Source: Molanna angustata (lineage: Eukaryota > Arthropoda > Insecta > Trichoptera > Molannidae). Taken from it: a stretch of DNA of 64,000 nucleotides. The translations under genes and the position numbers were made by a program. Location: positions 26,818,424 to 26,882,423 of the forward strand of contig OY754972.1 of NCBI GenBank assembly GCA_963576475.1. The letters run 5' to 3'. Below the pieces are notes generated by a model that saw only the letters and a list, made by a program, of their open reading frames with translations, had not been told where the DNA came from and ran no database searches. Shown here piece after piece: positions 24,170 through 36,500 of the stretch (position 1 is the first letter of the stretch; the number at the start of each line of letters is the position of its first letter).

Positions 24170-24947
24170 GTGTCGTCGTCCCTACCCCCCCCTTAGAAAT
24201 TTTGATCTGCTCGATGCACAAAGCCCAAAATCACAGAAAGTATAAAAAAGTTAAGGCTTAAAAAACTTTTATACTTAGAATTTGGAATTTTCGTTTCCAT
24301 CAGGGGTTATCTTTATAATATATGTATAACTTATGATTTTTTCCTTTTATTTTCCATATATCTCAGAAACAATAAATGCTATAAAGCTGTAACTTTGTGA
24401 AAATATAGACAAATACAAACTTGATTTTATGAAAAAGTTCCAGGGTTTCTCAAACTTTTTTTATTAGGAAAATTTTTTTTTTGACAAATTTATGTGTTTA
24501 ACTGCCTATATTTCCATTTTTTTTTTAAATACTGAAAAACGCCGAAACATCTCAACTAAATTATTTAATTTTCTATATAAAAAAATATATAAATTACAGC
24601 AGTACATCTCAATTTTTTTTTCAAAATTTAGTGACGATATTGTTTCATCGCAGAATACACAATATCTACGGGGACTCTTATGTTTGATACTTAATAGGTA
24701 CATGATATCAAGCTGTTTACCTATTCAGGGTAGGAAAAAAGGACTAAATTCCACACTATCTTGACATACATGATTTATATAGGAAAACAAAATATTGTAT
24801 ATATTGAATGATTTGGATTTAAGGTATTTTAGTTTGATACTTGAATTTATTTTTATTTAAAATATACATGGATTTTTATCTATTCTTACACTATGTACAT
24901 ACTATCGCCATAGACAGATGGATCTCATGTATTGAATGCAACTTGTT
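24170..24947 (+). mobile_element. Family H repeat, copy 2 (5' end missing)
   Basis: Plus orientation. It runs from the CCCCCCCTTAGAAATTTTGA segment through GTGTTTAACTGCCTATATTT to CATACTATCGCCATAGACAG, and ends in a changed 3' end TGGATCTCATGTATTGAATG. The final CTAG has mutated to CTTG. Confidence 0.65.
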
Positions 24948-25482
24948 TTTATATTTTCAATTGGGTAATTTTTTTTACATCTATATTAAAGTAGGTATGC
25001 AATGAAATAAACTTACTTAAAATGGCAAACAATTAAAAATTTGTGTCAAATCCTGATGATCCTGGTTTTTTCACAGTTAATTGTCCCGGATATAAGACAT
25101 TCCAATTTTTTGAAGTACATGTCGTTAATTAAGATTTCTAGAAAGAAAAATAAAACAAATTTTTATGCGTGGTTGAATTAATCCTCTTTATTTTTGAACT
25201 TTTACTGGATCACACTTCGCATTAAATAACCTTCACGGTAACATCAAATATATTTAATTGGTAATCTACCTGATTATCATATCAAAGGTAATCTACCTAT
25301 GATTATCATATCAAAGTCATGATTTGACAAAATTATATTGAAAGGAAATTTCAATTTTGAACTCAAGTTTTCATTCATATGAGATAAAAAAATTTAAATA
25401 ATTGTTTTAAGTATATCAATAATAAAAAAAATTTTATCTCATCAAATTTCAATACAAATACATATTATCAAATATTTAGATT

Positions 25483-25507
25483 TTATCAAAGATGTATTTA
25501 TATAAAA
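25483..25507 (+). promoter_or_regulatory. Lipase D core promoter: GATA-type site plus TATA box
   Basis: TTATC (25483-25487) and TATAAAA (25501-25507), 50 bp before the ATG of lipase D. A second TTATC lies at 25465-25469. The gap is longer than in B and C. Confidence 0.55.
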
Positions 25508-25556
25508 TGAATAATTTTTTTTTTATTATTTTTACGGAGTGCTTGAGTACTCAGCC

Positions 25557-28500
25557 ATGTCTCTCCATCTCTTGGTATTTTCAGTGTTTCTTTGTGGTGT
25601 TTTAAGTGCAAGTTCTCCTCATGGTGAAGAAATTATTAATAAATACTATAGTAAACAAAAATTAAATAGTGATATTGAAGAAGATGCAAAGTTAGATATT
25701 GTAAGTCAAATTGTTCATTACTGATTATAAATGTATACATCATAGGAATGACTAAACGGTCATTTCCTTGACCGTGCAGATTAGCTGGTTATCCAACTGT
25801 CGATTTGTTCAAGAGAATGAATTGGCAGTTTAAAGAGACTTCGTAGCATATATGTTCTATTTATGGATGAATTCAGATTTTTTTATGATAAATTTATGTG
25901 TTTAAACTGCCTATATTTCCATTTTTTTAATTGAATTTAGTGACAACATTGCTTCATACAATTTGCATGGCAGTGGCCTATACATTATTTCCAAGAAGAC
26001 TTAACAGTTTGATACTTAATCTCCAAACAAACATACATACATACTATCATGCTGTTTTCATATTCTGGGTAGAAAAAACAGACTGACCTTCATACTATCC
26101 TATCCTGACATACATACCTACATGTTTTATATAGAAAACAAAAAAACTTATAATATTTATTAATTTGTGTTTATGTGTTATAAACACAAATTAATAAATA
26201 GATATTCTTCAATTATGCATACTATCGCAAAATATTTATTGGGAAAAGTAATAAAGCAGATAGTTGACACTTACCTACCACATATTCTACTCCTATTGGT
26301 CATGTATGGTCATGTCATGTGTTTCATCATTCATTCTGTATCTAAATCATCTTAATATAATAGGTATGTACTTTCAATCTTACAATTGTTTTATTTTGTT
26401 AAATTGTTTAAGAGACTTCATTTCCAGTGTTTTTGTTCAAATTTCATGAACCTTTTGCAAAATCCATACATCACCGGCATACATTAAAATCGGGAAAACA
26501 TATAAAAAAAATACTTAATTTGCCACTTATGCAGTGTGCAAGGTAGAAATAACATTACAAAACATTATGTGCAACAGGCTTTGCTGACCCACTTGAAATA
26601 ATTATTGACCAAAGTGTTGATATTTCCTGTTGATAAACTCATTATCGATATCCAATCTTTACATGTTGATAATGGATATTTAGGAATGTGAAAATGAATT
26701 TAACGTCATTCTTAGCAAAGTTTTCCAGAAGTTTATGCAATCATAGAATGTGCATATGAAATTGTTAAAATGAACTACAAAACAGGAACATTTATATTTA
26801 ATCAGACAGCCAAGCAGTCCTTAAGTAACTACAATCATACCAGGTTACATCGAAACTCGTACGGGACTATCTAAAGTATTTTGAAAGACTAGGCGAATGA
26901 AAAAAAATCGAGTATGGGTACCTGGTCATAAAGTTAGGGAAACAACAAAGCAGACAAACTAGCCAAAAAGAAATCAGAACTACCTTTCATACGACCTGAA
27001 CCAGAAGTTGGCCTATCTGCAAACGAAATCAATTAAAGACTGGACAACAGTTCAGCATAGATAATTCTGAAAGGCCAGTTGTGGACAATGACAGGCGAAA
27101 GGATTCATTCAAAGGCCCTCAAAAAAAAAGGACCAGAAAGCTGCTATAAACATCAGAAAATAAAAAGTGAGAACAATGACTGGTTTATTTTAAAAAGACA
27201 CTATTACATAATGGGGATCTCAGAGGACCCAAACTGTAGAAAGTGTCAACAAGAGGAAAAACCGCCTCACATGTATCTATGAGTGCCCAGCATTAATGGA
27301 ATACAGACATAGACACCTGGGATCTTTCACCCAAAGACTTGGGAAGCATCTCAATCTGCGAATATGGGACAAAATATGAGAAACCAAACTGCTACTGAAA
27401 TGAAACCCTTAAGAGGAGGTGCACAATAAATCAAAACATGGTCGCAGTGCGGGTCACTCCTAACTAATAATAATAGTATCAGGAAAATGGATCTTACCGG
27501 ATATATTCTTAACTATTTCTTGACAATTTTTAATATTTTGTCTTTCAAAATCAAATAATCTTTTTTTCTTTGTCCTTCAAATTGAAACAATTCAGATGAC
27601 ATTGTAAATGCTTACATATTATATTATCACTCAAAATCATGATTGATAATCAATTGTGATTCTATGATAATTAAGAAAATATGGATATTTTAAAACAATA
27701 GGTTATATCAAAATCTGATTTCAAGTGTCAAAAAAATATTCATAATTTAATCATTTGAAGATAAAAAAATATTCATATTGATACTTTGATTCAAATAATA
27801 ATTTGGAGTACATACATACTTAATATAGTAACATCCTATAATTATATATACTAGTTAAATATAATACATGAGATCCAACTGTCGATTGCAATAGTATGCA
27901 TAATTGAAGAATACGTACCAAACTATAAACACTTAAATACAAATTAATAAATATTTTAAGAATTTTTGTTTTCTATATAAAACATGTAGGGATATGTGTC
28001 AGAATAGGATAGTATGGAGGTCAGTCAGTTTTTCCTACCCAGAATATGAAAACAGCATGATGTATGTTTGTAGATTAATTAGGTATCAAACTATTGAGTG
28101 AGATATTGTGTAGTGTTTACTGCCTTACAAATTGTATGAAACAATGTCGTCACTAAATTCAATTTATATAAAAATTGTTAAAAAAAATTGGGATGTACTA
28201 CAACAAATGTTTAATTTTTTATAGAAAATTAAATTATCTAGTTGAGGTTTTTCGGATTTTTTCAAAAACTTTGGAAATATAGGCAGTTAAACACATAAAT
28301 TTAACATAAAAAAATATTTTTCAGAATAAAACATGTTTGAGAAACTAAGAAACCTTTTTAAAAAACAAATTTGAGATTTTGTATTCGTCTATATTTATAC
28401 AAATTTTCAGCGTTCTAGCTTTTATAATTTTTGAGATATATGGAAAAATAAAGTAAAAATTCAAAAGTTGATAACCCCTGATTGAAACAATAATTCAAAA

Positions 28501-31500
28501 TTCTGAATACAAAAGTTTTATACGTCTATAACTTTCTATATTTTCTGAAATTTTAGGCTCTATGTATTAAGCGGATCAGAAGTTGTAAGGGAGGGGACAC
28601 ACAGACACACAAAATGTTCTACTTCAAATTCTGAATTCATCCATATATATTATATTATAGAACATACGCTACGAGCCTCTAAGTTGGTGTTTTTCGCAAA
28701 AAGTCCACTATACCATACAAAATGTTCATTCATACAAAAATTTCCTTCATACACGCGTCTTGGCTTAATACTGTTGATTCATTAAGAGAATTAAATTCTC
28801 TTGAACGAATCGACAGTAAGAAAACAAAATTACAAACACCTATGTACTTGATATGAATTTTTAATTTATACAGATTGGACTTCTCAAAAAGTATGGATAC
28901 CCTTCAGAATCACATGTTGTGAAAACAGATGATGGATACTTATTGACAATGCACAGAGTTCCATATGGCAAAAATGAAAACCAAAAAGCTGATAAACCCG
29001 TTGCATTCCTCATGCATGGATTACTTAGTTCATCGGCAGATTGGATCAATGGTGGGCCTGACACAGCTTTAGGTAAAAAAATATTGTGTACATATGGGTT
29101 ATATTTTTTATTTTCGTGGCATATTTCATCACTAATGGATGATTTGTGTCAATAAAAAACTTAAACAGAACTTAAAGAACAAGAAAAGGTAGAGAATTAT
29201 AAAGTTGGCCTTCAGTAATCTGACGAGGATCATGTTACTGGATTCCGAAACTGAGCTCAATAACGACTAAGTGGTAGTAGTGAATGACTGGAAGGAAAAT
29301 TTTTATAGATGTCATAGGCGTCCCCAATAGGACACACCCCAGGAAGACGTGGTCAAGTGTTTCCTCATCCAATTCCTCACTATGAAGCCAGGGTTTAGGT
29401 GGAATATCATTCTGAATAATTAATCTGTACCTTTTACCCTTAACAAGAGACTCATTATACAGGTTTCATATTTTCTAAGATTTTCTGTCTCTGTTGTCAT
29501 TCTTAAGGTAATAGGAACGCATTTTAGAATATTGATATGTAGGCCATTATATCAATGGCAATGTTATTAAATTTCATATATAAATTTGCAAGTACCAACC
29601 TAGCATAAAAGACATGCCACTCTTCCATAATAATTATTATAGACCTAATTCATCATTAATTTCACATACATAATTATAATAAGATCCAATGTATACTAAA
29701 TAAATAAGATATAAAAGTAACTCATTACCTGAGAGAATAAAATAGTGCTTCCATTCTTTTCTATTTTTATCATTTTGGGTAACCCGTATAATTATAAATA
29801 CAACAGGCAAAATAACATCTCACAATGTTCAGCAAACATATTCACTACCAATTGTAAATGTTGCCTTTTAGGTGATACTAGAATGGAGATACATTCACAT
29901 GTCGTAATTTATTTTATATAAGGTATTGCACACTCGCACATGTATCACTGGATACCCCACATTTTGGGATATGCTGTGATGGTGTAAATAAAAGAAGAAA
30001 AAAAATACCCTAGAAAATAAATATAAATTCTTTTTTATAAAGGGAAAAGTTTAGACTAACATAAGGTTTAATTAATAGTATGAATTAGAGATGATAAGAA
30101 TGTCAAATACATTGGCAATATAGAAGAAAGAGAAATAGTAAACCAATCACCATAAAGAACACCAATTGAAAAAAAAGATTTATATAATACAAGAATTTTT
30201 CCACAAAAATTATTTGAGCTAGGGTTGTCTGTGAAAAGATCAACGGAATAACATTTTTTTTAATCAAATTCAATTTATCTACTACAACATATAAAATATA
30301 TTATTTCAGGGTACTACCTCGCAGATGCAGGATATGATGTATGGATGGGTAATGCTCGAGGTAACTTCTATTCCCGAAACCATACATCATTAAACCCAGA
30401 CAAAGGGGAATATTGGCAATTCAGCTGGAACGAGATAGCTTACTATGACCTTCCAGCAATGATTGACGAAATCTTGAGAATCACCGGCAAAGACAAGTTA
30501 CATTACATCGGTCATTCGCAAGGAACTACAACATTCTTCGTGATGGCATCTGAAAGGCCAGATTACAATAACAAAATAAAATCTGCCCATGCTCTGGCAC
30601 CCGTTGGATATATGTCACATCTCAAAAGTCCTCTAATGTTATTATTAGCACCATTGTCAAGCGCTCTGGACGTAAGTTAATTTTGCTTGATGATAATTAA
30701 GTATAAATAAAATCCTGGAAGTATCCCCCCTCCCTTTTATATGTATGAAAATATGTACTACATAATATATTATAATACATGTTTAGAATATAGCTGGCTT
30801 TAAGATAAAAATAATTCTCATAGTTTATGAAAATTGTGAAATGAATATTAAAATTATTTATGAATTTATTTCAATACTTCTTGATATCACTTGAGCAAAC
30901 ATGTCCTGATTTGATTTTATTATCTCATTGAAAAATATACATGAATACTTACTTACTCAGCCTCTTCTTGAGTCCAGTATTGGACAAAGGCCTCCCGCTT
31001 GGTCTTCCACTGGTCTCTATCTTGTGGCATTCTTCGCCATTCAGGACCTGCCACTTTTTTATGTCATCGGACCATCTGGTCAGGGGCCATCCCACGCTTC
31101 TGCTTCCCGTTCTTGGCCTCCAGTCCATCACAATTTTTGTCCATCGTCCATCTGACATCCGAGATATATGACCCGAGATATACATGAATAAAGAACAAAA
31201 ATCAAGATTTGTTTGTAAACCATTTTTTTCCATTTTATATCGCAATTCTAAAGATATTTTTTTCAGCCAACAAGGATTCAAACAAATTATATAATATTTT
31301 TTACTTTAAAAACAATTTTTTTAGGTACTTACATCTTTGATTGGAAAGTACGAATTTCTACCAAACACAGAGCTTCTAACTACAGCTGGTTTATTGATAT
31401 GTAAAGATGAAGTAGCACTACAGCCAATATGTTCAAATATTTTATTCCTCTTGTGTGGATTTGATTTTGAGCTTTTGAATACTGTAAGTATTTAGATGAA

Positions 31501-33251
31501 TATATTTAAACTAGTTGCATGTAACACATGAGATCCAACTGTCGATAGCGATAGTATGTATAGTTGAAGAATATGTACCAAACTATAAACCCATAGATAC
31601 AAATTATTGAATATTTTCAGATATTTTGTTTTCTATACAACATATGTAGGTATGTATGTCAAGATAGGATAGTATGGAGGAAGATCCTTTTTCCTACCCA
31701 GAATATGCAAATAGCATGATGGTATGTATGTATGTTTGGAGATGAAGTATGAAACTATTAAGTCTTCTTACATATTGTGTATAGGCGACTGCCATACAAA
31801 ATGTATGAAGCGATGTCGTCACTAAATTCAATTTTTAAAAAAATTGTTAAAAAAAAATTGAGATCTTCTACTACAATGTTAATATTTTTTATAGAAAATT
31901 AAATTATCTAGTTGGGGTGTTTCGGCTTTTTTCGATAATTGTAAAAGTTTTGGAAATATAGGCAGTTAAACTCATAAATTTATCATAAAAAAAATATTTT
32001 TCTTAATAAAAAATGTTTGAGAAACCCTGGAATTTTTTTGAAAAAACTAATTTGAGATTTTGTATTTGTCTATGTTTGTACCAATTTTCAGCGTTCTACC
32101 GTTTATGGTTTCAGAGATATATGGAAAAATAAAATAAAAATTCAAAAGTTGATAACCCCTGACTGAAACAAAAATTCAAAATTCCGAGTATAAAAGTTTT
32201 GTAGGCCTGTAACTGTTTATATATTCTGAAATTTTAGGCTCTGTAAATTGAGCGGATCAAAAGTTATAAGGGGGGGACGGACACACAGACACACACACAG
32301 ACACACACACACACAGACACACACACAGACACACACACACACAGACACACGAAATGTTCTACTCCGAATTCTGAGTAAATCCGTGTATGGAACATATATG
32401 CTGCGAAGCCTCTAAGTTGGTGTTTTTTGACTTCAAAGTTGGAAAAGCCGTGAAAAAAGTAGACCTCTCCATACAATTCTCGCGTATTCTGGCTTGATAC
32501 ATTGTCGATATGTTAAGAGAACAAAGTTCTCCTGAACAAATCGACAGTTGGATGATAATGCGGTCCCTGAAAGCTCTTCCTACAATGGAGCGCAGGGTCT
32601 TCATTTCACACTCTAAGACAGCTTTTTGTTCTGTTGAAGTCGGCTTTTACTTAAATTTATACTGTTTTAGTAATCGTTAATTTTTTCCAATACATCTGAA
32701 GAATTCAATTTCATTTTAATAATAATATCGTTCACATTTCTCATTCTATCAAGCATCATCTTAATACATAATGTGTCTTAGTAACCTTATTTCTACGCCA
32801 ATTTATTATATATTTAAAATTAATTAACAAAATTAAAAAAAAAAAAGTTGAATTTTGATTTTTTTTTCAGACTATGATACCAGTTTACTTGGGACATATA
32901 CCAGCTGGATCATCAAGCAAACAATTTATCCACTATGCTCAGGAATTCAAATCAGGCAAGTTCCGGAAATATGATCATGGCTTCTTTAATAATTATGTCA
33001 AATATGGACAATTGCAGCCACCCAATTATGATTTAAGCCGTGTCACAGCACCTCTGGCACTTTATTACGGAGCTAACGATTGGCTATCTGATCCCGTTGA
33101 TGTGTTTAAGCTACAAAGAGAACTGGGTAATGTTGTGAAAATGTTCTCTCCAGCTCATCCCAAATTTAACCATCTAGATTTCTTGTGGGGAATCAATGTA
33201 AGGTCTATGCTTTATGATGAAGTAATTGAAACTATGAAAATGTATGATTAA
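25557..33251 (+). CDS. Lipase D: secreted acid lipase family (lipase 3-like)
   Basis: Predicted secreted lipase of 414 residues. Exons: 25557-25700, 28874-29072, 30310-30671, 31325-31483 and 32871-33251; phases join without stops. Start: ATG 25557, giving the signal peptide MSLHLLVFSVFLCGVLSASS; the in-frame GTG upstream is ignored. Likely triad: Ser184 (GHSQG), Asp358 (GANDWL) and His389 (FNHLDFLW). HG is in LMHGLLSSSADW. It shares WMGNARGN with A, while B and C have WMGNVRGN. The gene is stretched to 7.7 kb by insertions: family H copies in introns 1 and 4, LINE pieces in introns 1, 2 and 3. Exons are intact and splice sites look normal, so it is probably functional. Substrate not known. 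Confidence 0.95.
25792..26225 (+). mobile_element. Family H repeat, copy 3 (3' part missing)
   Basis: Starts TCCAACTGTCGATTTGTTCA directly after an A, as expected for a Helitron-like 5' end. It then jumps to GTGTTTAAACTGCCTATATT and stops near CATACTATCGC. Internal deletions. Lies in intron 1 of lipase D. Confidence 0.7.
26160..26194. repeat. 35-bp palindrome inside family H copy 3
   Basis: TTAATTTGTGTTTA is mirrored by TAAACACAAATTAA around a 7-base centre. Confidence 0.7.
26710..27475 (+). mobile_element. LINE 3' end with RNase H remnants, decayed
   Basis: Across shifting frames the plus strand reads YAIIECAYEIVKMNY, SDSQAVLK, LVRDYLKYFERLGE, VWVPGH.. and KADKLAKK (RNase H domain), then CRKCQQEEKPPHM (zinc-binding C-terminus). 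It ends CACTCCTAACTAATAATAAT. Several frameshifts; dead. A shorter relative of its 3' end is at 60357-60477. Confidence 0.8.
27851..28818 (-). mobile_element. Family H repeat, copy 4
   Basis: Plus strand starts CTAGTTAAATATAATACATG (the reversed 3' end) and closes with ATTCTCTTGAACGAATCGAC, the reversed 5' hairpin region. About 970 bp. Ends 55 bp before exon 2 of lipase D. Confidence 0.75.
29210..29470 (-). mobile_element. LINE 3' fragment, antisense in lipase D intron 2
   Basis: The minus strand reads NDIPPKPWLHS followed by DEETLDHVFLGC. Both strings parallel IPPRPWYEQ and ETLDHVFFECP of the complete I-type element at 44236-49731, so it is probably a relative of that family with an internal deletion. 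Confidence 0.55.
29736..29990 (+). repeat. Dispersed repeat family R, copy 3
   Basis: CTTTTCTATTTTTATCATTT, AACATCTCACAATGTTCAGC, TTTTAGGTGATACTAGAATG and TATCACTGGATACCCCACAT keep the order seen at 35955-36200. In intron 2 of lipase D. Confidence 0.55.
30935..31190 (-). mobile_element. Short LINE 3' end with 13-bp target duplication
   Basis: ATATACATGAATA occurs at 30935-30947 and 31178-31190 around a 230-bp insert. The minus strand encodes SDGRWTKIVMDWRPRTGSR, GWPLTRWSDDIKKW and other strings of the C-terminal end of an RTE-like reverse transcriptase, and closes with a (GTAA)n tail next to 30948. In intron 3 of lipase D; the clean duplication suggests a fairly young insertion. Confidence 0.88.
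31511..32552 (-). mobile_element. Family H repeat, copy 5 (best preserved, 1042 bp)
   Basis: Plus strand begins CTAGTTGCATGTAACACATG (reversed 3' end with the CATGT/ACATG hairpin), followed by AGATCCAACTGTCGATAGCG. It ends GAACAAATCGACAGTTGGA, so the element starts TCCAACTGTCGAT on the minus strand, directly after an A. It includes an (AC)n tract at about 32278-32352. No coding frame. Lies in intron 4 of lipase D. Confidence 0.8.
32278..32352. repeat. (AC)n microsatellite with AGAC interruptions
   Basis: ACACACAGACACACACACAG-type run inside family H copy 5. The same tract, shorter, is present in copy 6 at about 52640-52720, so it belongs to the element. Confidence 0.9.
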
Positions 33252-33421
33252 TGTATTGGACATATAGGGCCTTACTAACTATTTAAAATACGAGTTTAAT
33301 CCGATGTTAAGGCAGTATTGGCCATATAAAAAACTGGGTATCAGCTTAAACACAAATTGCAAATAGTAAGTAAGACCCATAATGTACAAAAATATCTTGT
33401 ATTAAATTAATACCAACATTC

Positions 33422-33427
33422 AATAAA
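33422..33427 (+). terminator. Poly(A) signal, lipase D
   Basis: AATAAA 171 bp after the stop codon of lipase D; no closer AATAAA was seen. Confidence 0.5.
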
Positions 33428-34689
33428 AAATTTTATTTTCATTAATCACCCCCTTTTATTTTCAAAATTACAATTTCACAGAAGGACAACTTAAAGACCA
33501 AAAGGATAATGTAAAGATCCAAAATAACAGCTATTTGCCATCGGTATCAGAATTTGCAGCATAAACTTTGTGATAGCTGTCCATAGTCACGTATTAGCTT
33601 TCGAAAAAGTGTTGTTACGAATAACAAAATAAGTGGACTGTATTTTTTAATAGAATGAAAGGACTTACCAAATGATGAAATGACTGTTGCTTTTCTTAAC
33701 GTCTTATCATTGTACACATTCCTGATCACTTACATAAATCACAAAGACGACACAATTCAGTATAATCTTGACTGACATGTGGAATGTGCCCCTGTTATCG
33801 AGAGACTGGCGGGTAACTTTGACCACACAGAGTGCGTAATGTATACTCCTCCCCTCATTCTTCATATTACGTGAAATTAAAATGGGTAAAGGATATCATT
33901 AGGTCTTGGCTGTATGAAACAAGGAAGATTCTTATCATACAATATATATTGTAAAGTATTTTAACTATAAATACTTAGTTACATAAATACATAAAAATAA
34001 TGTGATACAAAAAAAATCTTCAAAAATAAAACTATAAATTACATATAACATTTTTCAGTATCCAGTTTGATCCAGTTATACATTACCTAGATTTACTATG
34101 ATTCTTCAAATCTGTGTTTAAAGAAAAAACATTGATATTCAAATGAGAAAATAAAACAACTAGGTACATGAATAGTTTCAACTTACACCATGTCAGATAT
34201 TACAGTACAATCTCACTATTCCAGCACATCCAATAATCCGGTACTATAGATTATTTAAAAAAACATTGATTTAATTCATACCGATGCACGAAGAAATATA
34301 GCAGATGCAGTTCTATTATTCAAAATAGTGAAAAACAATATTGATAACTCTGACCTTCTTTGATGACCAACATTTCACACTCCAACTCGCAACAACACAC
34401 AATCTAACGCCTTTTATCTTTCTTGATGCAATACAATCTCTAAAAAGCACTCTTTCATTTACAGATCGACAAACTCCTTCAACTCAAACTTTAATCAGAT
34501 TGATATTTTTAACTCAACTGTAAAAATAAGTATTGAATACCATTTCACACACTAAACAGATAACTTAATCTCCTCATTTTCACCTTATTCTTCCTCCCCA
34601 TCTCCTCCCTTCTCACCACCCTTCACCAAAGTACATGTTGTAATTGTCAATAGTTTCTAGATTAATCAGTGGAATATTTTTAATTATAT
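33428..34689. other. Intergenic after lipase D, no gene seen
   Basis: AT-rich sequence with only short frames. No domain, RNA gene or repeat family recognised. Confidence 0.35.
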
Positions 34690-34860
34690 CACTAGCTATG
34701 TGTAGCCATGATCCAATTTGTCTGGTTCCCCTTTCTAAGGGTTACGAAGGTCAGATGGCAGTCACTTCAATGTAATAACCAGACTCGCCAATTCCTTATT
34801 TTTTTGTACTTATTGTCTATGTAAACTGTTAATATTCCCAAATAAAGTAAAATAAAAAAT
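34690..34860 (+). mobile_element. Probable RTE-type LINE 3' untranslated end
   Basis: GTCTGGTTCCCCTTTCTAAG followed by GGTCAGATGGCAGTCACTTC and AATAACCAGACTCGCCAATT resembles the 3' end of a LINE group that is common in Lepidoptera. Recognised from memory; no frame is present. Confidence 0.45.
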
Positions 34861-34925
34861 ACCTTAATAATAAACTGTTAATGAATTAATATTTGTTTAT
34901 AATTAAAGCAATACCTATACATACA

Positions 34926-35090
34926 TTTTTTTTTAAATGAATATGTCCTTGTTAAACAAGTGCATATACATCTTCCTACATTCCCTAAACTAAGCATAAA
35001 TGCTTGTGCTATAGGTGAAAGAAATCGGTAGAGACAGGATTCGAACTTGCAACCACTGGATTTGAAAGTATAAGATAGTTGTTTCACTAG
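34926..35090 (-). mobile_element. tRNA-derived SINE (Thr-headed family), antisense
   Basis: The minus strand reads AGTTCGAATCCTGTCTCTAC (B-box region), then TTTCACCTATAGCACAAGCA, GGGAATGTAGGAAGATGTAT and GTTTAACAAGGACATATTCA with an A-rich tail. The same order appears in the better copy at 57990-58170. Confidence 0.75.
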
Positions 35091-35127
35091 AAATAATCTG
35101 TTCTGAAGCAGCTACCTGTACATTATA

Positions 35128-35300
35128 ATGTCGGGCTTCGTGGCTCAGTTGGTTGGGTATCTGACTGCTGATCCAAAGGTCCCAGGTTTGATTCCCGGTG
35201 GAGACACAGTTTTTTTAGTAATATCTCATCTCCAGAATGTGGCAACTTGTTATTGGGTGCGTGTTTAATTAATATTTGACATAGTACCTGTCAGTTGCCC
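35128..35300 (+). mobile_element. tRNA-derived SINE, second head type
   Basis: GGCTTCGTGGCTCAGTTGGT (A box) and AGGTTTGATTCCCGGTGGAG (B box) are about 50 bp apart, as in a tRNA gene. The anticodon arm (CTGACTGCTGATCCAAAGG) does not fold well and non-tRNA sequence continues, so this is a SINE head and not a tRNA gene. The 3' end is not defined. Confidence 0.6.
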
Positions 35301-35954
35301 GAGAAGTAATATTAAATAAATATGAACACGCGGAAGAAAACACCAACACACAAATCATTACTGTTAAATATATCTGTAAAACACATACATACAAAATTAT
35401 ATAAGAAAATCGTACAAAATATATTATATACCTTAAAAAACACATTAAAAACAAGGTATTGTTATTGAGACTTTAATTTTGTTCTGCATTCAAATATGTA
35501 TTTATGATTTTTTAATCATCTACATTCCAGTAATCTAGATCCTTAGGTATTATAAATATACTCTGCAGTAATCCTAATTTGTCACTAATCTGTCACTCTT
35601 GTACCTTAATTAGTGCTGTATATGGAAGGAGCGTGTTCTGAGGAAGATCTATGGCAAGCCAATGAAAATGCAATTATGGCTGCAAATTACTGGAGAGACC
35701 ACAGATAGATGATCCTGAACCTGACATGGAAAGTAAGTAAGTAGTGCCGGATAAGTGATATTGTACTATACAGAAGTATAAGAGTTCACTGAAACCACAA
35801 GAATAAGATAAAACATTTTTTTACCTACATTGAATATATATTATTTACATTTACACAATACATATTATTCACATACTATTTTAAAACAAATTTAAATAAT
35901 ATTTTTATTTACATTTTGAAAACAATTGTTTGAAGAAATATTGAATAAATTATA

Positions 35955-36200
35955 ATAAGGTGAGACACCGGCTTAAAATAGAACCTACTTCCAATCTTTT
36001 CTATTAACATCAATCAAAAATACAACATCTCACAAAGTTCAGCAATGAAGTTCTCCACCAATTCTGAATGTAGTGCCTTTTTAGGTGAGACTAGACTAGT
36101 GTGTGGGCATGCATGTACATGTTGCTCATCATTTTACAAGGGAATGCACATCCGCGCACCTGTCGCTGGTTGCCCCCATATTGTATAAGCCCTAAAGGTA
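35955..36200 (+). repeat. Dispersed repeat family R, copy 4 (most complete)
   Basis: From TAAGGTGAGACACCGGCTTA through ATCTCACAAAGTTCAGCAAT and TTTTTAGGTGAGACTAGACT to CACCTGTCGCTGGTTGCCCC. Three diverged relatives lie at 9140, 19921 and 29736. Ends and class unknown. Confidence 0.55.
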
Positions 36201-36379
36201 TGTATGTATAATAAGAAGACAAAAATTTGAATAAATAATATACCAGAGCACAATAAAAACTATATTCATCCATGCTTTCAAAGTAGATTGGTACAAATCA
36301 GAGGTAGGCAACCTTTTTATTGTCTGGGGCCTACTCGAATCACGGGATAGAATATTCAATATTCAAATCATCTATACTC

Positions 36380-36500
36380 GCAAGGTGTATCATGAGGGGT
36401 AGATCATCCCAAGCAGGATAGTAGGGGACCTCAATACCAATCGATTTAATTCCCATATGTGTTCAGCGATATTGGGTGGTTTAAAAGATCAGATTGTGAA
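36380..36500 (+). repeat. Left member of an inverted repeat pair around a LINE
   Basis: GGTGTATCAT..AAGCAGGATAGTAGGGGACC..GTGTTCAGCGATATTGGGTG is matched in inverse orientation at 38775-38890 with many changes. The pair could be the ends of one DNA element of about 0.7 kb (without the inserted LINE), or two separate copies. Confidence 0.55.

Noticed and set aside
32264..32604. Two minus-strand ORFs of 70 and 81 codons
   Set aside because: One is rich in Val/Cys/Ser from the (AC)n tract; both lie inside family H copy 5.
35128..35200. Functional tRNA gene
   Set aside because: A and B boxes are good but the anticodon arm does not pair, and repeat-like sequence continues.
35590..35745. Possible LINE tail ending in (GTAA)n
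   Set aside because: The tail resembles that at 30948, but no clear target duplication and only a weak frame (LWQANENAIMAANYWRDH).
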